Origin: Paraburkholderia tagetis
GTDB lineage: Bacteria; Pseudomonadota; Gammaproteobacteria; Burkholderiales; Burkholderiaceae
Reading direction: 5' to 3'
Assembly: GCF_022213065.1 (NCBI RefSeq)
Contig: NZ_JAKLJA010000003.1
Coordinates: 1 to 64,000, forward strand
Length of the DNA: 64,000 nt
Each line of letters starts with the position of its first letter. Position 1 is the stretch's first letter. The position numbers and the translations under genes are program-made. Positions 1 through 11,173 of this stretch are shown piece by piece. The notes under the pieces were generated by a model. That model was not told where the DNA came from and did no database searches. It was given only the letters and a program-made list of their open reading frames with translations.

Positions 1-127
1 CATCCGCCTGCGTCGTGCCAGCCTTGCCCAGCAGCTCGACTTCACCCGAACCGCGCGCATACGCGACCGTGATCGATTCCTTGTGTACATCGAGACCGAC
101 GTACAGCGTAGTGCTATCGTGTGCCAT
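1..127 (-). mobile_element. IS110-family transposase, N-terminal fragment (cut by window edge)
   Basis: The minus strand from the ATG at 127 to the window edge encodes about 42 residues beginning MAHDSTTLYVGLDVHKESIT. The GLDVHK motif near the N-terminus is the hallmark of IS110-family DEDD transposases, in which this Asp is the first catalytic acid of the RuvC-like domain. These enzymes move DNA with a RuvC-like plus serine-dependent chemistry, and members of the family studied in detail use a bridge RNA from the element's own non-coding end. Only the start of the gene is visible, so intactness and subgroup (IS110 or IS1111) cannot be judged. It lies just downstream of the corB-like gene, pointing away from it. 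Confidence 0.8.
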
Positions 128-252
128 GCTGGCCTCCGTGCCGGAAATCGCCGGGTGCGGCCCTGTCCGCACCGTGCGGCTCTGGCAGCAATGCTAACCC
201 GCGTCTGATCCCTCACGGCAGGCCAGCCTTTGCCTCACGGGAGTCATAGTGT
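128..252 (-). other. Non-coding segment upstream of the IS110 transposase, likely element end
   Basis: This 125-base interval separates the transposase start from the stop codon of the corB-like gene. It contains a perfect 7-bp inverted repeat, ggtgcgg at 154-160 and ccgcacc at 167-173, around a 6-base loop. In IS110-group elements the region upstream of the transposase carries the bridge RNA and the left end, so part of it may do so here. The exact element boundary cannot be placed from one end alone. Confidence 0.35.
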
Positions 253-1578
253 CTAGCGCCCCGGCAGCAGCTTCTTCGCTTTTTTCAGCGCACCCGTGCT
301 CTTATTCGGCTTCGTGCCCGGTTTGAAGAGCTTGACCGTGCGCACAGCCTGATCGTCGCTGCGCAGTACCTCGAGCTTCACGTCGCCGATCTGCACGCAC
401 ACATCGCCTTCGGGAATCTCTTCGAGCACTTCCAGGATGAGGCCGTTGAGTGTTTTCGGACCGTCTGTCGGCAGCGTGATATGCAGCCAGCGATTGAGCT
501 CGCGCAAGGGCATGCTGCCCGCCACGATCAGCTCGCCCTGATCGTTCCAGCCGCCCCGCCCGGTGCCGCTGCGCGGCATGGTGGTCGTGAATTCGCCAAT
601 CAGTTCTTCGATGATGTCTTCGGGCGTGACGAGCCCTTCCATCTCGCCGTACTCGTTCACGACGAGTGCGATGCGATGACGGCTTTCCTGGAAATACTGA
701 AGTTGCTGGAAGACGGGCGTGCCGGTGGGGACGAAATACGGATCGGCGAGCAGTTCGCGCAGCGTCTCGCGCTCGAAGTCCTGGTTGTGCAGCGCGGCCA
801 GCGTCTTGCGGACATGCAGCACGCCGAGCACGCGGTCGATGTCGCCCTGATAGACGACGAGCTTGTTGTGATAGCAGGTCTCGAGCTGATGCAGGATGTC
901 TTCGAGCGGCGCGTCATAGTCGAGCGCCTCGATGCGCCGGCGCGGAATCATCACGTCATCGACGGTGATGTTTTCGAGATCGAACAGGTTTAGCAGGATG
1001 CTGCGGTGCTTCGTGGGCATGAAGCTGCCCGACTCCAGAACGATAGTGCGCAACTCCTCGGTCGAGAGCCGATGCTCATGGGCCTTGCTCGTGTTGATGT
1101 GCAGCACGCGCAGGATACCGTTCGCGAACATGTTCACGAACCAGATGAGCGGCTTGGTCACGCGCATGAGCGGCGCGATCAGAAGGCTGGCCGGCAGTGC
1201 GATCTTCTCGGGGAAGGTGGCGCCGACGATTTTCGGCGTGATTTCCGCGAATACGATGATGAGAAACGCGACGATACCGGTCGCAATCGAGAGCACCAGG
1301 TTGTCGTGGCCGAACGTATGCAGCGCGATCGAGGTGGTCAGGACCGGGATGATAGTGTTGAAGAGGTTATTGCCGATCAGGATGACAGAGAGCAACAGGT
1401 CGGTGCGCGCGAGCAGCTTCTGGGTGGTCTTCGCGCCGAGCGAGCCATGGTTCGCGAGATATTTCAGCCGATGGCGGTTGAGCGCCATCATCGCCGTTTC
1501 GGAGATAGAGAAGAAACTGGAGCAGATGAGCAGGACGAAGACGGCGCAAATCTGCGCCCATAAGGGAATGTGGTCCAC
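253..1578 (-). CDS. CorB/YfjD-like HlyC/CorC-family membrane protein (CNNM + CBS pair)
   Basis: Predicted inner-membrane protein of the CNNM/CorB group, implicated in Mg2+ or related cation transport or efflux. The 441 residues show the expected order: an N-terminal DUF21/CNNM membrane region with hydrophobic spans near residues 6-26, 58-83, 95-118 and 130-150; a cytoplasmic CBS pair around 205-330; and a C-terminal CorC_HlyC domain to about 425. The membrane region contains the family-typical ISETA and AEITPK segments. The C-terminus is Lys-rich. The start is a GTG at 1578 with no strong Shine-Dalgarno sequence, so the exact start is less certain than the family assignment. The transported ion is inferred only from family knowledge. 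Confidence 0.88.
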   Translation of the reverse strand: MDHIPLWAQICAVFVLLICSSFFSISETAMMALNRHRLKYLANHGSLGAKTTQKLLARTDLLLSVILIGNNLFNTIIPVLTTSIALHTFGHDNLVLSIATGIVAFLIIVFAEITPKIVGATFPEKIALPASLLIAPLMRVTKPLIWFVNMFANGILRVLHINTSKAHEHRLSTEELRTIVLESGSFMPTKHRSILLNLFDLENITVDDVMIPRRRIEALDYDAPLEDILHQLETCYHNKLVVYQGDIDRVLGVLHVRKTLAALHNQDFERETLRELLADPYFVPTGTPVFQQLQYFQESRHRIALVVNEYGEMEGLVTPEDIIEELIGEFTTTMPRSGTGRGGWNDQGELIVAGSMPLRELNRWLHITLPTDGPKTLNGLILEVLEEIPEGDVCVQIGDVKLEVLRSDDQAVRTVKLFKPGTKPNKSTGALKKAKKLLPGR

Positions 1579-1752
1579 GCGTCGAGAAAGAGAGGGGAGC
1601 GGATGAGGAAACTATAACAGAGGGGTGCTGCGGCACCGGCGCATCTGGCATGGACGCTGGCCGTATGGATAAGGCCGCGCGGCGGGTCTTGGGCGACCGG
1701 CTTTCGCGCAAGCGCCGACCGGTTTTCGAGCAGCGAACGGAGAATGCGGACG

Positions 1753-1784
1753 AAAAAAAGCCGCGCAATCAATGCGCGGCTTTT
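1753..1784 (-). terminator. Rho-independent terminator after tRNA-Pro
   Basis: A perfect hairpin (agccgcgca and its complement tgcgcggct around a short atcaa loop) is flanked by an A-run on the left and TTTT on the right. Read on the minus strand it follows the tRNA-Pro gene by about 10 bases and ends in seven T. It may also serve transcripts arriving from the other side. Confidence 0.85.
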
Positions 1785-1793
1785 CCGAAATTC

Positions 1794-1870
1794 TGGTCGG
1801 GGTGAGAGGATTCGAACCTCCGGCCTCTACGTCCCGAACGTAGCGCTCTACCAGGCTAAGCTACACCCCG
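1794..1870 (-). tRNA. tRNA-Pro (anticodon CGG)
   Basis: The minus strand folds into a complete 77-base cloverleaf. The acceptor stem pairs CGGGGTG with CACCCCG, followed by discriminator A and an encoded CCA (1794-1796). The anticodon stem CTACG/CGTAG encloses the loop TTCGGGA, giving anticodon CGG, which reads proline codon CCG. The T arm carries GGTTCGAATCC. The gene lies 38 bases downstream of ispB on the same strand, so read-through from ispB is possible. Confidence 0.97.
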
Positions 1871-1907
1871 AATTTACTGCTGGACTCTTAAACCCGCTTC
1901 GCCTTGT

Positions 1908-2900
1908 TCAAGACTGGCGCGTCGTCGAGTAAGAACATAATTCTAGCAGGCTCTCTTTATAAATGGAAGAGGGAAATGACGAAATTGCTGCGGCGGCTGC
2001 CTGGGCCTCGGCCTTCGCGCATTGCAGCGTATGGTCGAGCGCGCCCGAGCGCGTGATGGCTGCAAAGATTTCGTCGAAGCGCGTCGTGCCGCCTTGCTCG
2101 ATCGCTTCGCGTGCGAGGGCCGCTTCAGCAGCCGTGCCGTGCTCGATCAGCCAGATGAGCGGCAACGTGGGCTTGCCTTCGCGCAGATCGTCGCCGGCAT
2201 TCTTGCCCATCGACTCCGGCGTGCCGGTGTAATCGAGCCAGTCGTCCATGATCTGGAATGCGGTGCCGATGCGTCGGCCATATTCCGCCGCCGCTTCTTC
2301 CGTGCGCGCATCCGCCCCCGAAAGCACCGCGCCCAGCTGCGCCGCCGCCTCGAAGAGCTTGGCCGTCTTGTAGCGGATCACCTGCATGTAGCGGCCGGTG
2401 TCGACGTCGGCGTCGTGCATGTTCAGGAGCTGGAGCACCTCGCCTTCGGAGATGATCGTCGTGGCCGCCGAGAGGATCTCCATCACGCGCATCTTGCCCA
2501 CGCCCACCATCATCTCGAACGAGCGCGAGTACAGGTAGTCGCCCACCAGCACGCTCGCGGCGTTGCCGAAGAGGGCATTGGCCGTCTGGCGGCCGCGCCG
2601 CAGGTCGGATTCGTCGACGACATCGTCGTGCAGCAGCGTGGCCGTATGGATGAACTCGACGACGGCCGCGAGCACATGGCGATGCGTACTGCGGTCGCCT
2701 AGCGCGCCGGCCACGAGTAGCAGCAGGGCCGGGCGCAGCCGCTTGCCACCCGCGCCAATGATGTACTCGGAGATCTGGTTGATCAGCATCACCTCGGACG
2801 CCAGACTCTGCCGGATGACACGGTTGACCTGCTCCATGTCGCTGGCGATGGGCGCGAGCAGGGTGGCTGCGCTGGGGGAATGGGTGGCGGTGGACGACAT
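1908..2900 (-). CDS. ispB: Octaprenyl diphosphate synthase
   Basis: Long-chain trans-prenyltransferase that extends farnesyl diphosphate with isopentenyl diphosphate to make the ubiquinone side chain. The 330-residue length is normal. Both aspartate-rich Mg2+/diphosphate-binding motifs are intact: DDVVDES at about residues 92-98 and DDWLD at about 219-223, with the GGKRLRP substrate-binding segment near 51-57. It is divergent from rplU across a 298-base gap, the same arrangement as in many proteobacteria. Its product feeds the quinone pathway completed by ubiE, ubiJ and ubiB later in the window. Confidence 0.96.
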   Translation of the reverse strand: MSSTATHSPSAATLLAPIASDMEQVNRVIRQSLASEVMLINQISEYIIGAGGKRLRPALLLLVAGALGDRSTHRHVLAAVVEFIHTATLLHDDVVDESDLRRGRQTANALFGNAASVLVGDYLYSRSFEMMVGVGKMRVMEILSAATTIISEGEVLQLLNMHDADVDTGRYMQVIRYKTAKLFEAAAQLGAVLSGADARTEEAAAEYGRRIGTAFQIMDDWLDYTGTPESMGKNAGDDLREGKPTLPLIWLIEHGTAAEAALAREAIEQGGTTRFDEIFAAITRSGALDHTLQCAKAEAQAAAAAISSFPSSIYKESLLELCSYSTTRQS

Positions 2901-3114
2901 GATGGCAAATATAGGTAGTGCCGCGGATTATAAGGCGAATCGACGGTGCGCCGGACGCTGCCCTGTCGTTTGGCCGAGGTTTCCTCGGCGCTTTCCTCTA
3001 TTCGGCGCAGGCCGCGCAGCACGGTCAGACGTGTGTCCGCGCCCCGCCAGGTGGACTTTGCGTCGGGCCGGCCCGAAGAAGGCGCGGCCGTTGGGACGCT
3101 GTTGTCAATACCTT

Positions 3115-3143
3115 TTGACCGTGCAGCTAACTCTATGTATAAT
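3115..3143 (+). promoter_or_regulatory. Sigma-70 promoter for rplU-rpmA
   Basis: TTGACC at 3115-3120 and a perfect TATAAT at 3138-3143 are separated by 17 bases, close to consensus. Transcription would start near 3150 and give a leader of about 50 bases before the rplU ATG at 3199. Confidence 0.85.
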
Positions 3144-3198
3144 CGAGGGTTTCTGGGCGCGCAGTGCGTCCCGAATTATTGAAAGAGTGAGGTTCTCA

Positions 3199-3510
3199 AT
3201 GTACGCGGTCATAAAAACCGGCGGCAAGCAGTACAAGGTTGCCGTTGGCGAAAAACTTAAAGTAGAACAGATACCGGCTGACATTGACGCAGAAATCACG
3301 CTCGACCAGGTTCTCGCAGTGGGCGAAGGCGAATCGATTAAGTTCGGTACGCCGCTGGTCAGTGGGGCTTCCGTCAAGGCCACCGTTGTGTCGCACGGTC
3401 GTCACGCCAAAGTGACCATCTTCAAGATGCGTCGCCGTAAGCACTACCAGAAGCACGCTGGCCACCGCCAGAACTACACCGAACTGCGCATCGACGCGAT
3501 CAACGCGTAA
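3199..3510 (+). CDS. rplU: 50S ribosomal protein L21
   Basis: Large-subunit ribosomal protein of 103 residues, a normal length. It begins [14 protein letters not shown] and carries the Lys/Arg-rich [16 protein letters not shown] segment that contacts 23S rRNA in this family. The ATG at 3199 is chosen because it matches the universal L21 N-terminus; the longer open frame upstream has no support. It is followed after 26 bases by rpmA and shares its promoter. Confidence 0.98.
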   Translation: MYAVIKTGGKQYKVAVGEKLKVEQIPADIDAEITLDQVLAVGEGESIKFGTPLVSGASVKATVVSHGRHAKVTIFKMRRRKHYQKHAGHRQNYTELRIDAINA

Positions 3511-3536
3511 GCGCACGAAGGTAAAGGAGCAAACAC

Positions 3537-3800
3537 ATGGCACACAAAAAGGCAGGCGGGTCGTCACGGAACGGCCGCGATTCCGAGTCGAAACGACTTG
3601 GCGTTAAGGTGTTCGGCGGCCAGGCAATCCTCGCCGGCGGCATCATCGTTCGCCAGCGCGGCACGCGCATGCACCCGGGCCTGAACGTCGGCATCGGCAA
3701 GGACCACACGCTCTTCGCGCTGGTCGACGGCCACGTCTCGTTCACGACCAAGGGCGCAGCGAACAAGCACACGGTCAACGTCGTCCCGGCAGCGGCCTAA
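3537..3800 (+). CDS. rpmA: 50S ribosomal protein L27
   Basis: 87-residue ribosomal protein L27, whose N-terminal tail reaches the peptidyl-transferase centre. It starts [20 protein letters not shown], the standard unprocessed N-terminus, so there is no sign of the Firmicutes-type cleaved extension. An AAAGGAG ribosome-binding site precedes the ATG. It is the second gene of the rplU-rpmA operon and is followed by a strong terminator. Confidence 0.98.
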   Translation: MAHKKAGGSSRNGRDSESKRLGVKVFGGQAILAGGIIVRQRGTRMHPGLNVGIGKDHTLFALVDGHVSFTTKGAANKHTVNVVPAAA

Positions 3801-3830
3801 GTACTAGCCGCTCGCAATCGACGCAAGGAA

Positions 3831-3857
3831 GGCCCCGCGAAGTTTGCGGGGCTTTTT
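3831..3857 (+). terminator. Rho-independent terminator after rpmA
   Basis: A 7-bp stem (gccccgc at 3832-3838 and gcggggc at 3846-3852) with a 7-base loop is followed by TTTTT. It ends the rplU-rpmA unit ahead of obgE. Confidence 0.85.
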
Positions 3858-3950
3858 GTTTATGCGCTTGCCTCGGCGGGCTGGCCGTTCGGCCAGGTTG
3901 GCCGGTGAGGCCGCTGCGGGCAAAATACCGATATTCACGGGACGGAGTAA

Positions 3951-5069
<1,119 letters not shown>

Positions 5070-5154
5070 ACGCTGTACGCGCCGGTGCGCGGAGCGCGCC
5101 GGCAGCGCCAAGGAAGCTTCACGCGTCATTAGTCATTTGGGGAGACAGCGCAGC

Positions 5155-6273
5155 ATGCGTTCCGTCATCGCCGATTCCCGGCGTCTGGTAGTGAAAGTCG
5201 GTTCGAGCCTCGTCACGAACGATGGTCGTGGGCTCGATCACGCGGCCATCGGCCGCTGGGCCGCGCAGATCGCGGCACTGCGCGCTCAAGGCAAGGAGGT
5301 CGTGCTCGTGAGTTCGGGCGCGATCGCCGAAGGCATGCAGCGCCTGGGCTGGACGAAGCGCCCGCGCGAAATCGACGAGCTGCAGGCCGCCGCCGCGGTC
5401 GGCCAGATGGGGCTCGCACAAGTCTACGAGAGCCGCTTTGCCGAACATGACATTCGCACCGCGCAGATTCTGCTCACGCATGCCGACCTCGCGGACCGCG
5501 AACGCTACCTGAACGCGCGTTCCACGCTGCTCACACTGCTGCGCCTCGGCGTGGTGCCGATCATCAACGAGAACGACACCGTGGTCACCGACGAAATCAA
5601 GTTCGGCGACAACGACACGCTCGGCGCGCTGGTGGCGAACCTGATCGAAGGCGACGCGCTCGTCATTCTCACCGACCAGACCGGTCTCTATACCGCCGAC
5701 CCGCGCAAGGATCCGTCCGCCACGCTCGTGCAGGAAGCCGACGCGGGCAAGCCGGAGCTCGAGGCGATGGCTGGCGGCGCGGGCTCGAGCATCGGTCGCG
5801 GCGGCATGCTCACGAAGATTCTCGCGGCCAAGCGCGCGGCGCATAGCGGCGCGAACACCGTGATTGCAAGCGGGCGCGAGCCTGATGTGCTGGTGCGGCT
5901 TGCCACGGGCGAGGCCATCGGCACGCAGCTCATCGCACGCACCGCGCGCATGGCCGCGCGCAAGCAATGGATGGCCGATCACCTGCAGGTGCGCGGTCAC
6001 GTCGTGATCGACGACGGCGCGGTGCAAAAGCTCAAGGCGGATGGCAAGAGCCTCTTGCCCATCGGCGTGGTCGGCGTGCAGGGCGCCTTCGCGCGCGGCG
6101 AAGTCATCGCGTGCCTGAACGGCGAGGGCCGCGAAGTCGCACGCGGCCTCACCAACTACAGCAGCGCCGAAACGAAGCTCATCCAGCGGCGTCCGAGTGG
6201 CGAGATCGAGAGCATTCTCGGCTACATGCTCGAGCCCGAGCTCATTCATCGCGACAATCTCGTGCTGATCTGA
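5155..6273 (+). CDS. proB: Glutamate 5-kinase
   Basis: First enzyme of proline biosynthesis; it phosphorylates glutamate to gamma-glutamyl phosphate. The 372 residues contain an amino-acid kinase domain (about 8-255, with KVGSSLV at the start and the NENDTV segment) and a C-terminal PUA domain (about 280-365). The ATG at 5155 is preferred over the much longer upstream open frame because it gives the family length and follows a GGGGAGA ribosome-binding site. A strong terminator follows. proA is not adjacent. Confidence 0.96.
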   Translation: MRSVIADSRRLVVKVGSSLVTNDGRGLDHAAIGRWAAQIAALRAQGKEVVLVSSGAIAEGMQRLGWTKRPREIDELQAAAAVGQMGLAQVYESRFAEHDIRTAQILLTHADLADRERYLNARSTLLTLLRLGVVPIINENDTVVTDEIKFGDNDTLGALVANLIEGDALVILTDQTGLYTADPRKDPSATLVQEADAGKPELEAMAGGAGSSIGRGGMLTKILAAKRAAHSGANTVIASGREPDVLVRLATGEAIGTQLIARTARMAARKQWMADHLQVRGHVVIDDGAVQKLKADGKSLLPIGVVGVQGAFARGEVIACLNGEGREVARGLTNYSSAETKLIQRRPSGEIESILGYMLEPELIHRDNLVLI

Positions 6274-6316
6274 GCGCACTCGCTCTGGTGCATGGCCGGG
6301 GCGGACTGGAGATGAC

Positions 6317-6354
6317 AAAAAGCCGCAGCGGTCATCGACCGCTGCGGCTTTTTT
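6317..6354. terminator. Bidirectional terminator between proB and the convergent lipoprotein gene
   Basis: An AAAAA run, a 12-bp perfect stem (gccgcagcggtc with gaccgctgcggc) around an ATC loop, and a TTTTTT run. It is symmetrical enough to stop transcription both from proB and from the convergent gene at 6420. Confidence 0.9.
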
Positions 6355-6419
6355 CTGGCAACTCTGGATTCGCGCGGGACCCGCACGGGGCGCGTGGCTG
6401 TGCAAGCGCGTGCTTATTG

Positions 6420-6983
6420 TCAGCGCACGAGCGTCGACTGCGTGCGCCCGTAGCGAATGTTCTCGACGATCGCCGACGCCTTCGCGATCGGCATCTTGTT
6501 CGCGCAGAAGTAGTCCTGATAAAGCGTCGAGTGGTAGGCATTGAGCGTGCCGTTCTCGATGCGCGACCAGTCGTTCGCCACGGTCTGGTCCCAGCCGTCG
6601 TGTTCGGCGTTCAGGCTCGCATACAGGCGCCACTCGTAGGTGTCGCAGCGGATCCCTTCGTAGTTGATGTTGCGCGCGCCGGTCGGGCTTGTGATGACGA
6701 TGGTGTAGCGCACGACGCCGTCGGTGCCCACGCTGAGCGACGCCGGATCGACTGAGAACTTGAGCGGCGTATTGTTCGAGACATCGAAGCCGAGTAGCTG
6801 CGTATTGGCCTGCGGCAGCGCCGGCAGTCCTTCGAGCTTGTTTTCCTGCCAGCTGCCTTTGCGATCGAGCAGGTAGACGAAAGCGCTGTCGTCCTTGTTG
6901 GTGGGGGCAGAACCGCCGCAACCGGCCAGCAGGACGCTACTTGCGGCCGCGGCGCACACCGCGGCAAGAGCCAATCGTTTCAA
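6420..6983 (-). CDS. CNP1-like family lipoprotein
   Basis: Predicted outer-envelope lipoprotein of about 187 residues. It starts with a type II signal peptide, a short Lys-Arg n-region and an Ala-rich core ending LLAGC, so the lipidated Cys is near residue 22. The mature part resembles the CNP1-like family of betaproteobacteria, whose function is unknown. I prefer the TTG at 6983 because an AAGGA ribosome-binding site sits 8 bases upstream; a GTG at 7004 would add seven residues and place that site inside the coding region. It lies downstream of rppH on the same strand with a 151-base gap. Confidence 0.75.
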   Translation of the reverse strand: MKRLALAAVCAAAASSVLLAGCGGSAPTNKDDSAFVYLLDRKGSWQENKLEGLPALPQANTQLLGFDVSNNTPLKFSVDPASLSVGTDGVVRYTIVITSPTGARNINYEGIRCDTYEWRLYASLNAEHDGWDQTVANDWSRIENGTLNAYHSTLYQDYFCANKMPIAKASAIVENIRYGRTQSTLVR

Positions 6984-7134
6984 ATTGATATTCCTTCGAT
7001 GCACAGGCGCTCGCGCGCGGGAATGCGCGGCGCCGCGGATGCGAACCGCAGCACGCGACGCCGCGCATCGATATGCACGGCGCCGGCGTTGCCGGTTCGG
7101 GGCGTTCAGTGCGACGTCGCGAGCCTTGCTTGCG

Positions 7135-7806
7135 CTACCCTTGCTCGCCCGGCGCAGGCTCGATCATACTCTCCGCCGCGCCGCAATCGCTTTCCAGCGC
7201 TGTGTCGCTGGCGGCATCGGCAAGCGATGGCTCGAACTGCACTTGCACCGCCTCGGCGTGTGCCGACGTGACGATGCGCGGGTAGCGCACCTCATGGCCG
7301 TGCACGACAGTACGCGCGGTGCGCGGCATGGCCGGGCGCCGCAGGAAGCGCGAAAGCTCGGTCAGCGCAAGCTGATAGACATCGCGCTTGAACTCGATGA
7401 CCGCTTCGAGCGGCACCCAGTATTCGTTCCAGCGCCACGCATCGAACTCGGGATGCTCCGTCGCCCGCAGGCAGATATCGCAGTCGCGCCCGACCATGCG
7501 CAGCAGAAACCAGATCTGTTTCTGTCCGCGATAATGGCCGCGCACTTCGCGCTTGATGAACTTGTCCGGCACCTCATAACGCAACCAGTCGCGCGTGCGA
7601 CCGACGATCTTGACGTGCTCCGGATGCAGACCGGTTTCTTCGTGCAACTCCCGATACATTGCCTGCATGGGGGTCTCACCATATTTGATGCCCCCTTGCG
7701 GAAACTGCCAGGAATGTTCGCGAACCCGTTTGCCCCAAAACACCTCGTTTCGCGCGTTCAAGAGGATGATGCCGACGTTCGGGCGAAACCCCTCACGATC
7801 CAGCAT
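7135..7806 (-). CDS. rppH: RNA pyrophosphohydrolase (Nudix)
   Basis: Removes pyrophosphate from the 5' triphosphate of mRNAs, triggering RNase E-dependent decay. The protein begins [14 protein letters not shown] and contains the Nudix box, GGIKYGETP followed by RELHEETGL. About 223 residues long; the core RppH part (to about residue 160) is followed by a poorly conserved tail rich in Ala, Glu and Asp, common in Burkholderiaceae. The ATG at 7806 follows GAAGGTGG; the longer frame upstream is not supported. A TATAAT is visible on the minus strand at 7840-7845. Divergent from proS. Confidence 0.93.
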   Translation of the reverse strand: MLDREGFRPNVGIILLNARNEVFWGKRVREHSWQFPQGGIKYGETPMQAMYRELHEETGLHPEHVKIVGRTRDWLRYEVPDKFIKREVRGHYRGQKQIWFLLRMVGRDCDICLRATEHPEFDAWRWNEYWVPLEAVIEFKRDVYQLALTELSRFLRRPAMPRTARTVVHGHEVRYPRIVTSAHAEAVQVQFEPSLADAASDTALESDCGAAESMIEPAPGEQG

Positions 7807-8046
7807 ACAACCACCTTCGAATCCTTTAAAATTGCTTTGATTATAAACAGATAACGGCCCTTCCGCACCCGAGCGCCGGAACATTGGACCGATTTGCCGA
7901 ACGTGCGCAAATTGCGTTGGCTGCAAGGCCGTCCGGTGTCATTCGCGCGGCGCACGGGGCGTTGTCATAATGTCGGGTCTGTGAACTCCACCGTTGGACT
8001 CTTTCGGGCGGCCTATCGTCGGGCCGCCGCCTTTGGAAAACTCTGA

Positions 8047-9783
<1,737 letters not shown>

Positions 9784-9832
9784 GGTCGATGGCCAGATTG
9801 AGCTAAAGGAGCGCCGCGAGCGTCGAACAAGC

Positions 9833-10432
9833 GTGGAATACAGCTTTCTGTCAGCGACCGTTCTTCTGCTGCTCATTACCGATCCGCTCGGCAACATCCC
9901 GCTTTTCATCGGGTGCCTGCATCACGTGGCGCGGGAGCGCCGGGCGATCGTGATCCTGCGCGAAGTGGCGATCGCGTTCGTGATCCTGCTTATCTTCATG
10001 GTGGCCGGCAACGCCTTCCTGAGGATGATGGGACTCACGGACACGTCGCTGCGCATCGGCGGCGGCATCGTGCTGTTCCTGATCGCGCTGCGCATGATCT
10101 TTCCGCATCCGGGCGGTCCGTTCGGCGGCGGCGACAAGACCAGCGAGCCGCTCATCGTGCCGCTCGCGATCCCCGCACTCGCAGGGCCTTCGGCGCTCGC
10201 AACGGTCATGCTGCTCACCTCGCAGGCGCCTGGCAAGCTGTTCGAGTGGATCGGCGCGCTAGTCGTGACGATGGCGATCTGCGCGATCGTGCTGGTGCTC
10301 GCGGAGCGCATCCAGCAATGGCTCGGCGAGCGCGTGGTGACGGCTTTCGAGCGGTTGATGGGCCTCGTGCTCGTGGCGATCTCGGTGGAGATGATCCTCG
10401 CGGGCGTCAGTGCGTTCGTGCGTCATCTCTGA
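9833..10432 (+). CDS. MarC-family integral membrane protein
   Basis: 199-residue polytopic inner-membrane protein of the MarC/YhgN family, with about six hydrophobic spans and the family signature ITDPLGNIPLF near residues 15-25. Despite the name, MarC is not shown to cause multiple antibiotic resistance and the substrate is unknown. Translation starts at a GTG (9833) giving MEYSFLSATV; an AAAGGAG lies about 20 bases upstream. It follows proS by 49 bases and is probably cotranscribed. Confidence 0.88.
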   Translation: MEYSFLSATVLLLLITDPLGNIPLFIGCLHHVARERRAIVILREVAIAFVILLIFMVAGNAFLRMMGLTDTSLRIGGGIVLFLIALRMIFPHPGGPFGGGDKTSEPLIVPLAIPALAGPSALATVMLLTSQAPGKLFEWIGALVVTMAICAIVLVLAERIQQWLGERVVTAFERLMGLVLVAISVEMILAGVSAFVRHL

Positions 10433-10494
10433 CGCTGTTGACTGACGCTATCGCCTGAGGTCATTGCCTGCGGTTATTGCTGATTCGGAGGCAC

Positions 10495-10523
10495 AAAAAA
10501 AGCAGCCCGCGGGCTGCTTTTTT
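10495..10523. terminator. Bidirectional terminator between MarC gene and phosphoribosyltransferase gene
   Basis: AAAAAAA, a palindromic stem (agcagcccgcgggctgct) and TTTTTT. It can terminate the MarC transcript (plus) and the convergent phosphoribosyltransferase transcript (minus). Confidence 0.85.
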
Positions 10524-10586
10524 CATGGTGCCGGCACGAAAGGCTGTGAGAAGCCGTTGCCGCATCAGGTGCATCAGGGGTGGGCA

Positions 10587-11138
10587 TCAAGCGCCTTCGG
10601 TCAGCGCCCGGATGGTCGGCAGATTGCGCCAGTAGCCCTTCGCATCCATGCCGCAGCCGAATACGTAGCGGTCCGGCACCGAAAAGCCGCAGTAGTCGGG
10701 ATGCAGCGGTTTGGCTTTCGTGAGGATCTTCTCGCACAGCACGGCCGAGAGGAAACGCTTCGCGCCCATGTCCATGATGCGGTCGCGGATCGCGGCCATG
10801 GTCTCGCCTTCGTCGAGGATGTCGTCGAGCACGAGGACGACACGGTCCTTCACCGACTCGCGCGGCGCCACGCGCCACTGCATTTCCGCGCTGCCCTTGA
10901 TGGCGTTGCGATAGCGCGTGAGGTGGATGTAGTCGAATTCGAGCGGGAAGTCGAGGTGCGGCAACAGCATGCCGGTGAACACGGCGGCTCCGCCCATCAC
11001 CGACAGCACGAGCGGAAAGTCCTCGCTGACCTCGGCGCGGATGGCTTCGGCCATTCGGCCGATCGACGCATTGACCTCGCCCTTCGAAACGATTTCTTCG
11101 GAGTGGCGGAAAATGTGAAGGGCTTCTTCGCGATTCAT
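10587..11138 (-). CDS. Hypoxanthine-guanine phosphoribosyltransferase-like protein
   Basis: Type I phosphoribosyltransferase, probably in purine salvage (hypoxanthine or guanine plus PRPP). The PRPP-binding signature VVLVLDDILDEGETM lies in the middle of the protein. The start chosen here, ATG at 11138, gives MNREEALHIFRHSEE and 183 residues and fits the folded domain. An alternative ATG at 11174 overlaps the ffh stop codon (TGATG) and would add 12 residues; translational coupling to ffh makes it a real possibility. It is downstream of ffh in the same direction. Substrate preference is inferred from family resemblance. Confidence 0.82.
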   Translation of the reverse strand: MNREEALHIFRHSEEIVSKGEVNASIGRMAEAIRAEVSEDFPLVLSVMGGAAVFTGMLLPHLDFPLEFDYIHLTRYRNAIKGSAEMQWRVAPRESVKDRVVLVLDDILDEGETMAAIRDRIMDMGAKRFLSAVLCEKILTKAKPLHPDYCGFSVPDRYVFGCGMDAKGYWRNLPTIRALTEGA

Positions 11139-11173
11139 GACTGTGGTGTAGCGGTAACTGTAGCTATTTTCCA

